NCBI GenBank assembly: GCA_016165875.1
Contig: JABBOT010000004.1
Coordinates: 3,648,799-3,712,798, forward strand
Length of the DNA stretch: 64,000 nt
Origin: Acanthopleura granulata
Lineage: Eukaryota > Mollusca > Polyplacophora > Chitonida > Chitonidae
Reading direction: 5' to 3'
The notes under the pieces are model-generated. The model was not told the DNA's origin and made no database searches. It saw only the letters and a list, made by a program, of their open reading frames with translations. Shown piece by piece: positions 33,833-46,263 of the stretch; position 1 is the stretch's first letter; every line of letters starts with the position of its first letter. The translations under genes and the position numbers were made by a program.

Positions 33833-36669
33833 AGTGACTCACAGGGTGAGATGTGGAGAGGAAGTGACTGAACAGCTTGACTGGGTGGTTTGTATAAGTC
33901 TCAAAGTTAATAGATGAGACAGAGGTGGGGGAGGAGTTATTTGAATTTGACTGGATGGGTGGTAACAATATGTGATTGCTTGGGTTGACATGGGTTGTGA
34001 AGTTGTCAAAAATGAATGTGGTGTTGTGTCTGATTAAAATGTTTGTTGTAAACGTAGGTTTACCAACTGGCATTCTTGAGGTCACGTTGCTCACGCATCG
34101 TTGAGTGATAAACACCATGGCCACTATGTCACTGAGATGTTTCATTGGATGACCTAGTTAAGGCTCACCAGAAAGTGGGTCAAACTACTGGTACCTGCAA
34201 TATTTAATTCAGGCAAAGGATCACAGGCAGCGAAAAGAGCCTTTAGATATGGTAAAATGGAGTTAACTCTCCAATACATTTGTTGAACTTCATGTTCATT
34301 CAGAACTTGTGAACTAAATTTTTTTCACAACAAATAACCATTAAATAAAACAACCATAAATTTTAACATTTATTTGTTCCAAGTTACTTTCCCACTTTGA
34401 TCACAAATATTTACATATACAATGTACATATATCTATATACAAGTACCAATATGGTTGATTTATAAATTGACAAGGCCCATTAGTGATAAGTGGATGGCC
34501 ACTTTTAAGTTGGTAATACCTGTACTAGTTTTGTTAGCTCCTAATTGTATATGCGCTAAGTGATATTCAAATATTATAATGTTAAATGTATTAAAATATT
34601 CATGCATCCCCCCTCCCTCAAAATAATTAATCATGACATGAAAACAGTCATTTGGAATTCGAATCCGGTGTGGTGGGATTGAAATTTCATAGAAATCACA
34701 AAATAACGCCACTGACTACATGTACAAATCTCTCCCAATAAAAGAGAGTGACAGTGATTCTGTGATACAGAATGAACACACTTTGGGATGTGGTTGACAA
34801 ATAACATTTTTTTGTCAAAATATCACAATGTTAAAAAGGATGTAACCTGGCTGGCACAGACAAAAACTCCCCATTAATAAACAATATTCCCACTTTGGTA
34901 ACATTTTCAAAATACATACATAATATTTCCAAATTTACAATACTGTCAGATATTGCACATTTGTATACATTGTACATGTACTAATGGCATAACAAATGAG
35001 CTAAAAAGGTAAAAGTTTGGTGATCTCTCACTTACTGAAGTGAAATCTGAACTTTTATAAGATTTCATAAGATAACTGTACATCAACAGATAAGTATAAA
35101 TATGGACCACTGATCATCTATCCCAGAGGTTGTGTGGTCAGCTGTCTGTCTTACATCCAGCATTTGTGATTTGTCCAAACAATTCATTTGTGACAAAATT
35201 AAACCATAACTGGCTAATCATCTGCAGCTACTCAACAAGTATTTATCCTCTCATTGAAAGGTGCATTTCATGCAGTCACAGTATAAATTCTGCTATTATG
35301 GTAACAACAAATACCAGTCCAAAGTTATGGAATGTTAAATGGACAAAATATGAAGTATATCTTGGCTGAATTCATTTTGCCCTGGACATTATCCGTTGGG
35401 TTGGGATAGTAGCTGAAGTACCAGACCTTTATGGAAAATGTAGCCTGTTAGGCTAATAATTCATTCACCCTCAATTATGACATTTTGCCTCTGCAGGGTT
35501 CATAACCCCTGGCTCAGTACATCCTGGAAGTATGTCGTATATTTTTCTTTAAAATATCCTCTATTTCATTTCGTGACCAGTTGAAGCCCTGGTGTGACCC
35601 TTCAGGATATATCACATAATGTGTTTTCCCCAACAGGACATATGTTTTCCTCATCACGATGTGTGTTTGACCCCATAGGGTGTGTGTTTGACCCATCAAG
35701 TGTGTGGGTCATAAGATTGCTCTACAGGTTTAAATGAAAGTATATTTCTCTGGCTACAAATTAATGCTGCAGAAGTGGGTTTTGATCCATAATAATCCAT
35801 TCTTTTGTTTCCTTATTTCATATTTACCTAAAAATATAACCTACAACTATCCAAAAAATGAGAAAAAAAAGGTACGTGCAGACAACTTGATTAACTGTAG
35901 ATTTTTACACTACAAATCCATACATGGTACAACAATACATGTCTGTGAAATAGAACTGTTTGTAATGAATGGTTCTTAGATCACAAGCATTAAGAAATTT
36001 ATTGTAATATTTTGTATCCCTACAACAAAAATATGGAACAAATGCTTTAAATAACAATTACAAAAAGTACTGATATTAAACACAAGCATTTAGAGGTTTC
36101 AGAAGTACACAACTTGTATGTTTACCACAATATTTCGTATCTCTGCAACAAAAATACATAACAATGATTGAGTGTGCTTTGAATAACAATTACAAAAATT
36201 ACTGATATTAAACTGAAAATGTGAACAAAGGAAAATGAACAGTTCTTTCAATAAAGCTTCATTTTATGTGCTTCTAGGTGCACCCACTGCTTTGAGTGAA
36301 ACTCACTACAGATGGTGATCACACCTGAACTGATCACACCCACAGTCAGCATAGTCAAACATGGGCAGCTAACTCCTGTGTCCAGATATATATTCTAACG
36401 AATAAAAAGAAAATTGACAAGAACAGGGAAACTTATGCCATTTTTGATAGCTTGTCACAACGCAGCCAATCAAATTGTTGCGTTATCAATGATTAGTTGG
36501 TCAGAAACCCTTTGCATTAAGGAGAGGAAATCTGCTAGTACTTTTCTGCTGTATGACTGGCTGCATGCAAAAGTGCTCTGTGTCAAGATTCGTTGCATGC
36601 CAGACAGAACAGACATCTTATGATCTAGATGAAGCTAGATGACCAGACGCTCTCACTGGCTCGTATTTC
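33833..36669. other. Convergent intergenic region EXOSC3/SLC35B3
   Basis: AT-rich DNA between the two 3' ends. No exon-like open frame was recognised; the longer frames (for example minus strand near 33825-34145) have no domains. Several AATAAA or TTTATT hexamers occur but cannot be tied to a gene. A small GTGTGTTTGACCC direct repeat lies at about 35660-35700. Confidence 0.5.
35999..36213. repeat. Tandem duplication of about 130 bp
   Basis: TTTTGTATCCCTACAACAAA, then AAATAACAATTACAAAAAG and ACTGATATTAAAC recur about 130 bp later as TTTCGTATCTCTGCAACAAA, GAATAACAATTACAAAAAT and ACTGATATTAAAC. The second copy holds a short insertion (GATTGAGTGTGC). Divergence shows the event is not recent. Confidence 0.75.
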
Positions 36670-36866
36670 TTTGATTGGTGTTTTATGCCGTACTCAAGAA
36701 TAATTCACTTTTACGGGGCGGCCAGCATTATGGTGGGAGGAAACTGGGCAGAGCCCGGGGGAAACCCACGACCTTCCACATGTTGCTGGCAGACCTTCCC
36801 TCGTACGGCTGGAGAGGAAGCCAGCATGAACTGGACTTGAACTCACTTCGCCCAGACAATTAGAGT
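36670..36866 (-). mobile_element. SINE copy, truncated head
   Basis: TTTGATTGGTGTTTTATGCC starts the plus-strand reading, followed by GGTGGGAGGAAACTGGGCAG, GCCCGGGGGAAACCCACGAC and GAGGAAGCCAGCATGAACTG. It is one of the least diverged copies, so useful for a consensus. It is the distal of two head-to-tail copies downstream of SLC35B3. Confidence 0.85.
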
Positions 36867-36892
36867 CCAAGGACACACAGTCTTTAGCAAAG

Positions 36893-37133
36893 AAATTATT
36901 TACTTATTTGATTGGTGTTTACATATTTCATATAACAGACACCAGCACTATCGTGGGTGGAAATCGGGGGCTGCCCAGGAGAATCCCATGACCAATGGCA
37001 GGTTGCTGCCAGGCAATCCCACTTACGGCTGGAGAGGAAGCCAGTACAGGCTAGGCTCGAACTCAAGGCGACTACACTGGTCATAATGCTGCACTAGCAG
37101 GAGCTCTTCGGTCATGGGCGCACTCGCAAAGAA
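36893..37133 (-). mobile_element. SINE in the SLC35B3 3' UTR
   Basis: TTTGATTGGTGTTTACATAT, GGTTGCTGCCAGGCAATCCC and GAGGAAGCCAGTACAGGCT follow the family order, and the tRNA-like head reaches about 37133. It is in the sense of SLC35B3 and begins 48 bp past the stop codon, so the first part of the 3' UTR must contain it unless the transcript ends within 50 nt. Confidence 0.8.
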
Positions 37134-37180
37134 ATTATGTCTTTTTCAAACAGAAGTAATACTGATGTGCAAAAAAATTT

Positions 37181-40100
37181 CTAAATGATCCTCTCTACAT
37201 TTAAGTGTGTGTGCAGGGCTGGTTTGTGTAAGAGACGTCTAGTTTCTGCCATCCATTTCTGCAGCCGTCTGTTCCAGGAATCACGGTTTTTACTGTACAC
37301 ACTCAGGTAAATACCCAGCACAACAATCAACCCCGACCAGACGTACCTAAAAAATAAAACAAAATTACTTCCTCAGCTGAGACTACGGTTCAATATTTTA
37401 TCTTCATTTCAGACGGCAACATGGTTTTTGGATTTAGGTGTTTTCCATGGTTAAAAACTGAAGCAGCATAAAGGTCAAGCAGCTCTTTTGGCAATATTGA
37501 TGATATTACCCTCATTCAACACTGCATGTCATTGGTTCGCCTATTATATACCTCACACATATTAACAAATGACAAATGGTTGTGGAGAAAATAGAAGAAC
37601 AGAGGGAGGGATACCTTTACCCAAAGTTAGTACTGATTACCACTGGTCCAATGCGTGTTTTTGATTGACAGTTTGGAGAAGTCTATCTCATTCAAGATAT
37701 GCACTCAATTTCTGGCATCAAAATCTGGTCAACATCTGCACTTGTGGGCTGTAAAATTTAGGACCTGTCTGTCATACACGGCTCAAGTATTGTCTCAAAG
37801 ATAACAGAAAAAATATTTCTGAATGGTCACAGAAAACTGACTTCCATAACCAGTTATCACATGGTTATGACCACTGATTGGGCACATTTTCCTTGAGTCG
37901 AAGCCAATCGACAATTGTTCTCTTGCAGTGGCTGAGTAATATGTTACCAGTGCGGCAACAATACGTCTTTGCAAATGCAATCATCAACACAAGACTTCAA
38001 AATATAAACAGTTTGATGACTTCAGACTCCTGATACATGTATATGTTATGTGTAAACTTACTGAAATGTGAAAGGCTTGGTGAAGAAGATAAACGAGAGA
38101 ATGATGGTTATGGCCTTTCTGCAGGTAGTCACTGAAAAGTAAGACAGTCCCAGCAATATGTCATCAGAAGCCAACATACAGGCTAACCAGATCTGTAGTG
38201 TTAAATAAAGGAAGTTAATTTTCTAAAATCAGAAATCTGTAACTAAACATTACTTTACAAGTGCATGTTTCCTTTTATATTGTAAAATAACAGGTAAATA
38301 CACAAGTGTGCTTTACATCTACAGACTAGGGCAAGTTAATGCAGACATTCAATTGTAAACGGTAACATTTGATATTAACCTGCTCTAACAGTATATAAAG
38401 CACTCCTTGCCGAAAGCTTTGTTGTACACGTAACTCACATCAAAGAAAACAAGTAAAATTTATTAATACCCCAGAATAAATATTACAAAAGTTATGCATG
38501 AATCAAGCTAGTTTTTGAGCTTTATTGAAGGGTCCACAAAGTGAGAGTGCTTGCAAAATTTTATGAATGCTTGGTAGAGGGACAAATGGAGAGCTAAGCA
38601 CCATGCAAGTGTTGACAACACAGCTGTTTTCTCTGAAAATATCAAATAATTTACCTGTCACAGCAATTAGGGCCCCAAATGTCTTTACCATGGTGAGAAC
38701 CAGCTTGACACCAATGTAACCAGTCATAGAGAATACCAGCCCATACCCATATGTTTCAATCGGATTCTACAAAAAGAGAGAATGGCATGTGTAGAATAAT
38801 TTGGATCATTTTCCTCTTCAACCTGTTACTAGTGCCACTGCCAATGAAATACTACCCCAGAAGACGAACGTCAGCCCATGTGAATAACATCTATTCTAAT
38901 CCAACATCCAATCAGATTCTGCACAGCCAGGTGGAGAAAAAATCTTAAATTTGTCTTTTAAATTTTAAGAACTTACTTAAATGACAGACTTGAACATTAT
39001 CAGAAAAAAAAACATGACTGAGTACAAATCCAAAATAAATCCACATGAATAGCTGCATCAGAAAAAAACACACACATCTCATGACATGTTTTTCACTAAA
39101 TTCAGCCAGTGTATTCTTTTATTTGACTTTTGTGACCCACATATACTCATTGCACTTATGGGACAGCAATCAGAATTATGGCAAGAGGAAAACAGAAAAA
39201 ATGTAAAGGATGCCAGCCAAGGCATCGAAGAAACCAGAGAGACATGGTATGGAGGAGATCAGACAGACATGGATGGAGGAAACCAGACAGACATAATATG
39301 GAGAAAACCAGACAAGGTATTGGGACACCAGGCATTGGATTGAGAAAACCAGACAAGGGATGGGAGACATGGGATAGGGGAACCAGACAAGGTAACAAGG
39401 AAACCAGGTGAGATTAAGAGGAAACCAGAAAGGTATGAAGGAAACCAGAGAAAGTATGGAGGAAGCAAGGGAAGTAATGGAGGAATCCAGACAAGGTATA
39501 AAGTAAAATCAGACAAGGTATAGAGGAAACCAGACAAGGTATGGAGATCAGTGAACCCTGACAAAATCTACCTTCATAATGCCAGGCACTGCTGACTCAG
39601 AAGGGGCTGGATTCCAACACATGGCTTCAGCGTTAGACTGAGCAGGCTTAAGTGAGACAAATGACTGCCTGGCAAATATCAAGATTTATCAGTATCTGGA
39701 GTGAAGGACACCAAGCTGTGGAAAACCACGGCACCTAACACCAATGTACTTCACAGGCTTTCCGATGACGGAAAGGCCGTGGGCATGGTTCCACATGAAA
39801 TGGCTGGTTCTGATACCTGTGAATCAGGCATGATACCTCACCTGAAGACAGAAGCTAAAGGCTGGGAAGATCTGTCCAGAAACCAACAGACCCAGCAGAA
39901 TGTAAACAAAGCCAATGCCATAGGAGTATAAAACCTGCAACACACACATACAATAAGGAAACTCAAATTAACAAAATAATAAATGATCATACATGTAATT
40001 GTCGCATATCTCTTTACTGATCAGCAGTTACTGATCAGAAATGTTTATACTCGCGGTGGGAGAAGCAAAGAGTCTTCAATCATCCAACTCATGAGTGCAC

Positions 40101-43100
40101 TCAGTCATCAGCTTTTTGTTTCCTCTTACATGTTATTGGCTCTCAAACCTTTTACTCATAGCTGTCATAGCTGGTATAAAATCCTTACATTTAGGTGTGA
40201 TTTATCCCATACATGACGCTGTCATGCTGGATTTTCTTTAAAGGAATACACTCTATTAATAACATAAATACTGATGCTTCTAATTTATTTCTGACATCAT
40301 GTAAAAGATGATACCTTGATACATTCCTTACAAATTTCAAATTTCCAGTGATCTTAAACAAAGCTTCTGAGTAAAATTCCAACCTTTCACTATTGATTGG
40401 TATTTTATTTTTAAACACTACTTTGGGCCTTTTCAATCACATGAGGAATGTCAGTTTCATCAAGGGAGGGATTCCAGAAAAAGGATTCAAAGACAAACAT
40501 TTTCAATCAAAGTCACAAGTTATTCCTGCAAAAGCCAGTGTGTCATGGATATTCCATGAGACGCCTTCACTGTAAATTTACAATGTGCAACCCCTCTTTT
40601 TAGTAAATATGTATGAATTTTCAGAATTTCTTCGATTCTGGTTAATAAATGTTTTATTCTACTTAAGCTCGTGTTGAAGAACACGATGTATGAACAGTTG
40701 CAATCAAATCGCAACTGAGATACATATTTGATTGATGACAACATATAAATGAGCATGGCACATGATCTGGATGCTGATTTCATTCACCTGTCTAAAATAT
40801 TCCTTGAATCTTTCCAATGTGACTAAAAACTGCTGACTGATTCTCTTGGCATGAATCTGTCATTTTTACTTTCTACACTTTCTCAGTTCTTTGGTGGTTT
40901 TTGCTAAACCTAGTTTTGGAAGCAGGATCGACCCACTCCCTAATTAAATTCGGAAACAAATGGTATCAATTTCATGAAAAATCTTACCAGTCTAGAAGAA
41001 AAACCTAACAGTTTCCAATATGGTAAAAAGGATATTGCATGCAGTCATCAGCTGTCATCACCAACTCACCACTTCAGAGTTACTGGCTGAGAACTGCTTC
41101 ATTGTCTTCTCCTGGACATTACCAATGACAGCATCTGCCACCAGTGCCAGCGTAATCAGAATGATACCTGTTAGCAAATGAAATCAGGGGACTTAATAAA
41201 CATGGCAGAAAAACTGCACCTCCATCAACCCATACGGGAATTAATATTACCCCTATTTGTAACATGGTTATTAAATCATATTCTGAGGGCTCTGCACTGA
41301 ATGACCGAAAATATTATCCATGACAAAATTGCTCATTTTTCCTGATTCTAAGAATTCTATTGATGTTAAAATGTTGTCTCAGATTTCTTCAGAGGGCAGG
41401 GTGACACGAGCACCAAAATTATGTTTTATGACATTTCGTTGCCTCTAATTGTGGACCTTTCGGGGGCAAAATGTGAGGTCATTTACAGAATTTTTTGTAG
41501 AGTTGCAAAATTACGGTATATTTTTAGTGTAGTCCTGAAATTGGCACAATCAATGTAAAATTGTCATTAAAATCAAGTTAAAAAGATGCATAAATCACAC
41601 TGAAAGTTGCTTTTTTGCACACAAAAAGGTTGAGGATTTAAGGTACAAAAATATTTCCTCTGCATGAAATGATGATTGTCTTTTTCATCGGTTACATGGC
41701 AAATTTCCCACTGTACAGAAACACAGGAAGGAGCTGTTCCGTCATCAGCAGCTTGATTCTTACGTGCCACAAGCGTCAAGCTTTATGTGAGATTACAACA
41801 AAGATGCATGTTTCCCCTAAAGTTACTTCAGCATGAAATCCTGTGCTGTGTACTCACCATAAGTATTAAAGCTGGGAGAGACACTGCTGTCTGCGAGGGT
41901 GAATAGGATAAGCCCCACACTCATGCACACACAGGACAGGTAGTCAAATAGGCCATACTTTTTACCTGAGGGAGAAAAGAAGGTGCAAAATTCACCTTAA
42001 AAGAAAAGAACACATTTATACAACCAGCACCTTAAATGAAAGAGCTATACAAACTGTGTGGAATGCTATCGTTTTTTACCTTTTTTAAAGGTTTCGTAAA
42101 AAGGTAATCTGTTCTAAACATCGTCATTTTTTACAAAATCCACCTATTCGGAGCACATAGAAAGTCCTGCCCTGTTTGCCCAATGAAAACCCTCCTTTCC
42201 TCCTCTTGAATATTCACTGTGACGTCACTGTGCTTAAGGTTTTACTCTTACCATTTAATTAATGTGCATTTCCAGACTCAGCTAAATATGTTTGTACATC
42301 GTGAAAATCGTGGATTTTAAGTTCTGTTAAAGCCAACTCTAAAAAGGAAGAGTTTGAGATGTACTAGAGGGCCACATCATGCCTACATGCGTGGCTATAG
42401 GCTGCCAAATTGTGTCTGATTGCAATGTCCTGAAGGCAGAGAGCGCAACCTGTCCTTTCACAGATTGGCCGTCAAAGCCCGAAATCAACCAATGTGTGGT
42501 TGGTTGAACTACTGTTCTCAGCCTCATTCCTCTGCGATTCAAACTGGTAGCCTTGTAAGCTGAAGTTACACTCACTATCATCAGAACTAGAGCTGGGGTC
42601 CCCACTGAAGCCCTCCATTACATTACCTCCATGATTTTTTTTTACCTTCAAAGACAGAAGAGCTACTTTCCAAAGCTAAGCACGATGACGCATCTGTTAA
42701 AATGGCAGCCTAAAAAGGCTTTTCAGTCTTGGATGTTTAACTATTAAATACACAAACAAAAAGCACTTGCACCAGAAAATTGAGATTTTTTATTTAACCA
42801 TAAGTAAAGCTCTTTCTTTCAAGGTATAGGTTGTATAAATGTGTTCTTTTCTTTTAAAGTACATGTACAGCTGACATGAAAATGATAAACTACCCTACAT
42901 GTGTACATGACCTAAAATTTCACCCATGACAAAGTTGCTCATTTTTCCTAACTCTGGGAGTTCTGTTGATTGTAGCATGGTATATCAATACCATAGTATA
43001 GCAATATGACATCATGTGTCACACATGCCAAAGTCCACTGTTGTGACATCATGAACACCAGACATGAAACCCAACCCTGTCACACTATGCTGACACCGGC

Positions 43101-46100
43101 GGGCAACGTGTAGATGGTGTACCTGCAACAACATGTTTCAGATACCACACGACACTCCTCCCACACACAGCGCACAGGCAACGGTCAACCATATAAAGAT
43201 GGTGCAGCCATGTCTCATCATGCTGTGGACACCACACATGACATTTTGCTCAGTCACAGAATACTAATGTTGAGCAAATCCCTTACCACTGAAGAATCAC
43301 AAGGACCATTTGTTGTGTCCTTGTACAATCTGTGACAATGGCCTCAGGGAACTGAAATTTAATACTGGCATGTACATTTACTCATCACTTTGTTTATGAT
43401 ACTACCTTAAAATGTGCTGTCAACGAAATAACTTTGGGATTCCTTTAACTTGTGACCCAACTTTCATTCCAGCACTGTGGGATGGCATGTCACCAGTTGA
43501 CAAGCTGGACAAGCTCCCCTAAATTCAGCTGAAGACACGGATAAAGGGAGACAAACTTAGTTGGAATCACAGACTTACCTTGTATGAATATCCCGCCAAT
43601 AAGAACAGGTATGAGTTTGCAGCATTTAAAGATGACCTGGGTGGGGTAGTTGAGATAACCCACTGACGTGTTTGATAATCCCATGGTGGCGACTGTGAGG
43701 AAAGCCAGGAGGGTATATGTCTTCAATGGAATCCTGTAGAAAAAAGCGATAGACACTGAATAATTAGAATGAGTAATACCGTCAATACATGACCTATTTA
43801 TGGCTACAATTCAAGGCATAGAGAATAAACACCCATTTTCTGAATGTGGAGGCAGCATTTACTGGTTAAGCTTGAATATTAAAGGTGTTTTATTTAAACT
43901 TCAGATTATGCTAGGCAGAGCCTGGCTTACCTGTCTTTCATACTAGCCATTCAGTTAAGATTCTGTATCCCTTTATTCATTTATTTATGTGATTGGTGTT
44001 TAATGCTGAACTCAGGAATATTTCAATTATGCTGCAGCAGCTATCATTATGGTGGGAGGAAACTTGGCAGATCCCAGGGTAACCCACAACCATCTGCAGG
44101 TTGCTGTCAAACCTTCTCAGGTACTGTATCCCTTTAAGATTTGGAGATATAGTAACCAGTACCAGCTTTCTAAGGGATACAAGAATTTCGCTTTAAAATT
44201 TAAATCTAATTGAAAATTATGCTGTTTAAACTGGTTTTAAAAATGGCGATCCATTTTTGTTTGATTTTTAATGCTGTCATTATCGCTTCCAAAACCATTT
44301 ACTGTCTGCTGATTTAACATGTTTAATCATTCATTCATTCAATCATTTATTTAATCATTCATTCAGTGTACTCCATGGAAGGTGCATAACACTAACAGTG
44401 TTAATGAAATCATCATCAGCGAATACATCAAGGTAGATTTCATTTCTCACAAATCAAATGTATACTGTGGTATTCCCAGATGATGATTACAAATGCTTTC
44501 AAACAATCTGGTCAAAAATCAACACGTTATAGTAAGGTATTTATGTATATATATATATATATATAATCATTGACTACATATATGCTGACTCTAACTAGCG
44601 AACCACTCCCATCTGTATTGGTAGCACAGTTGGTAGACCTGTGAGGCTAGACACATTAGTTGTGAGTTTAAGTCCAATTCAAGCCAGTCTTTCTATCAGT
44701 CTCAAGACAGTTGTCTGAGTGTTCATACAATTTAAACCTTAGAGTGCTGCAGTGTGACTGATTACTGAGCTGACCAATTTACCTTCTCCCCTTATCCTCC
44801 TTCACAAACAGCTCCACCAGGCCAAAGACAGAGTAAAATGCAAACTGAACGAGTGTTAGGTACCAGCCATAAGGTCGAAAGCCTTCAAGCTTGAAGATCA
44901 GCTCCTGAAAATGTTCACAAACGCAAACTGTACATTATTAAAGTGCTCACCTGTATATCTGAGATGTCTGTGAAGAGAGAGTTTTTTTTGGGGGGGGGGG
45001 CTTGCATTTACATGTACATGTATGCTTTGTTTTAAAAGTTACATGTACTGTAACTTGTACACCAGTGTTCAACACATTCTTTCAGTTGGTGTTACTTCTA
45101 CACCACAACTCTAAATCTTAACATATTTGTAAGCCTTAAGTAGTTCAAAACACAATTTCTACTCAAATGTGCTGCTTCATCAACTGACTTTGAAATGTTC
45201 TAAGTATTTTGTGCAACTAATTAAGGCAAGACCTGCAACCTTATTAGTGCAAAAGGATATATCACAAGCATACGCATGAATACTTTTTGGTCACTGAGAA
45301 ATATACTATCACATGAAATTTATTTTACTATGGCATCATTTGCTATTTCACTCTCAACATTCAATGTAAATAAAATGCAAGTTTGCATTACACATATACT
45401 TCAATACTGGTCAAGCAAGAAGGAAAGTACAATATTTCATGCAAGGTTTAGCTTTTTTCCAGTGGCGTATACTGCTTGAGTTTTTTGTGAAGCTTAATTA
45501 ATTTGTCATCACAAAACAAGTTGAAATCCAAGTCAAAAGTATCATTTTAAGGACTTTATCTGCTTCTGAATGTGCATTTTTACAGGGAAAACTTTAGGCG
45601 ACATTCAGTACTGCACTAGCCACTCAGGCAACCCAAAAGACAAGCTACGGTTTGACATCAGCTAGCTTCCCTCATACTAGATAGTGTCAAGTGGTTTCTT
45701 CTCGGCTGCATCTGGTTATCTTAGCTGTTGGTCTGACAGCTGTATAAAAACAGCAGAAGAAATAAACAAATCACAATGCTGTTGACTGTTCAAAAATAAA
45801 AATTGCATTATTCAAATGAAAGATGACATGTAACATGAAACACAAGACACTATTAGTAAGCAGGATACTGAAAAGTTTTTATTTCTGTCATTGTACTGTA
45901 GCTATAGTAAAGAATGAATTTTGTGAATTTTTCTTAAGAGAGATATTTGCAGTCACAGGCCTAGTACATTGCACTTACCTGCATATAGCCATATATCAAG
46001 TAGAAAAAGAAGACTGCCGATGTCAGGAGGATGAATTGTGTGGTTTGAGTCAGCTCTGTGATATTGAGACATAGCAACATGAGTTCATCGGGAGGCTTTT

Positions 46101-46263
46101 GAACAGAATCCACAGGGCTGGGTACAGCCTTTGACATGTCAATCAGCACAGATGGTGTCATCGAAAGAAATGTCTTTGAATTCGATGACTTAGCATGACT
46201 TGGTCTGTCGTCAGCTGACACACTTGGTCTAGACCCATCATCATTACTTCTTAGTCTTGACAT
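37181..46263 (-). CDS. SLC35B3: PAPS transporter 2 (solute carrier family 35 member B3), complete, 9 exons
   Basis: Multi-pass Golgi antiporter of the nucleotide-sugar transporter family. It imports 3'-phosphoadenosine 5'-phosphosulfate for lumenal sulfotransferases. Coding exons in transcript order: 45979-46263, 44783-44904, 43579-43733, 41858-41965, 41070-41167, 39842-39934, 38655-38766, 38062-38131, 37181-37346; all in phase, 402 aa (human about 401). A polar, Ser-rich cytosolic N-terminus (about 1-70) precedes hydrophobic segments beginning FILLTSAVFFFYLIYGYMQ (77-95). Diagnostic stretches: GLSNTSVGYLNYPTQVIFKC near 151-170, KLIPVLIGGIFIQGK, ADAVIGNVQEK near 233-243, and TFGALIAVTVTTCRKA near 317-332, where human has VTTGRKA (Gly to Cys here). 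It differs from the paralogue SLC35B2 in the exon 3 block. Start ATG has A at -3. Confidence 0.95.
39195..39548. repeat. Purine-rich degenerate minisatellite
   Basis: Roughly twenty imperfect units around GGAAACCAGACAAGGTATGGA, length 18-24 bp, fill 350 bp of SLC35B3 intron 6. The plus strand is strongly purine-rich; the transcribed RNA is pyrimidine-rich here. Open frames over it are by-products of low stop content. Confidence 0.85.
41296..41487 (+). mobile_element. Family B MITE, full length but diverged
   Basis: ATGACCGAAAATATTATCCA at the left, CTCATTTTTCCTGATTCTAA and TTTTATGACATTTCGTTGCC inside, and AAAATGTGAGGTCATTTAC at the right match the family order. The inverted ends are decayed. 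SLC35B3 intron 4. Confidence 0.65.
41996..42859. mobile_element. 865-bp element with ~55-bp terminal inverted repeats
   Basis: The left arm (CTTAAAAGAAAAGAACACAT then TTATACAACC and GAAAGAGCT) is repeated in reverse at 42805-42859 with only a handful of mismatches over about 55 bp. The interior contains a possible THAP-domain relic (separate entry) and no intact long frame. It is in SLC35B3 intron 3; its left end is about 30 bp from the exon 4 acceptor at 41965. Target duplication was not resolved. A P-element-like origin would fit a THAP relic, but that is inference. Confidence 0.72.
42379..42563 (+). pseudogene. Probable decayed THAP zinc-finger domain
   Basis: ATG 42379 opens with MPTCVAIGCQ, the C-x4-C start common in THAP domains. 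After about 25 codons the similarity continues in another forward frame as LSFHRLAVKARNQ followed by a Trp, like the SFHR(F/L)P...W segment of the fold. A frameshift separates the halves, the distal C-x2-H is not evident, and the frame closes at 42563. It is inside an inverted-repeat element, so probably transposase debris. A chance match cannot be excluded. Confidence 0.45.
42903..42980 (+). mobile_element. Family B MITE, left-end fragment
   Basis: ACATGACCTAAAATTTCACC, CATGACAAAGTTGCTCATTT and GGGAGTTCTGTTGATTGTAG are very close to the family consensus for the left third, and then similarity stops. SLC35B3 intron 3, 44 bp from the element with long inverted repeats. Confidence 0.65.
43972..44130 (-). 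mobile_element. SINE, 5' truncated
   Basis: A TTTATTCATTTATTTATG tail is followed by GATTGGTGTTTAATGC, CTCAGGAATATTTCAATTAT, GGTGGGAGGAAACTTGGCAG and CATCTGCAGGTTGCTG, ending near TTCTCAGGTACTG. The tRNA-like head is absent. SLC35B3 intron 2. Confidence 0.8.
44545..44567. repeat. TA microsatellite
   Basis: About eleven uninterrupted TA units in SLC35B3 intron 2. Confidence 0.9.
44606..44730 (+). mobile_element. SINE head fragment
   Basis: An A-box-like TGGTAGCACAGTTGGTAGA and a B-box-like GTGAGTTTAAGTCC followed by AATTCAAGCCAG mark a tRNA-derived head of the main family. Downstream text (TCTTTCTATCAGTCTCAAG) does not follow the body, so it may be a subfamily or a rearranged copy. A free-standing tRNA gene is unlikely because acceptor-stem pairing is not apparent. 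Confidence 0.5.
44982..45000. repeat. T8G11 homopolymer junction
   Basis: Eight T followed by eleven G, just upstream in gene sense of SLC35B3 exon 2 (about 80 bp). Such runs are prone to length polymorphism and sequencing error. Confidence 0.9.

Noticed and set aside
33825..34145. 106-codon minus-strand open frame rich in Asn, Ser, Thr and His
   Set aside because: Low complexity, no start context or splice partner, and in the 3' flank of EXOSC3.
39156..39564. Several overlapping open frames of 64-101 codons
   Set aside because: By-products of a purine-rich minisatellite with few stop codons; repetitive translations such as SGFL are not protein-like.
44606..44690. Free-standing tRNA gene
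   Set aside because: A- and B-box-like words are present but I could not see a matching acceptor stem or anticodon arm. The text matches SINE heads elsewhere in the window.
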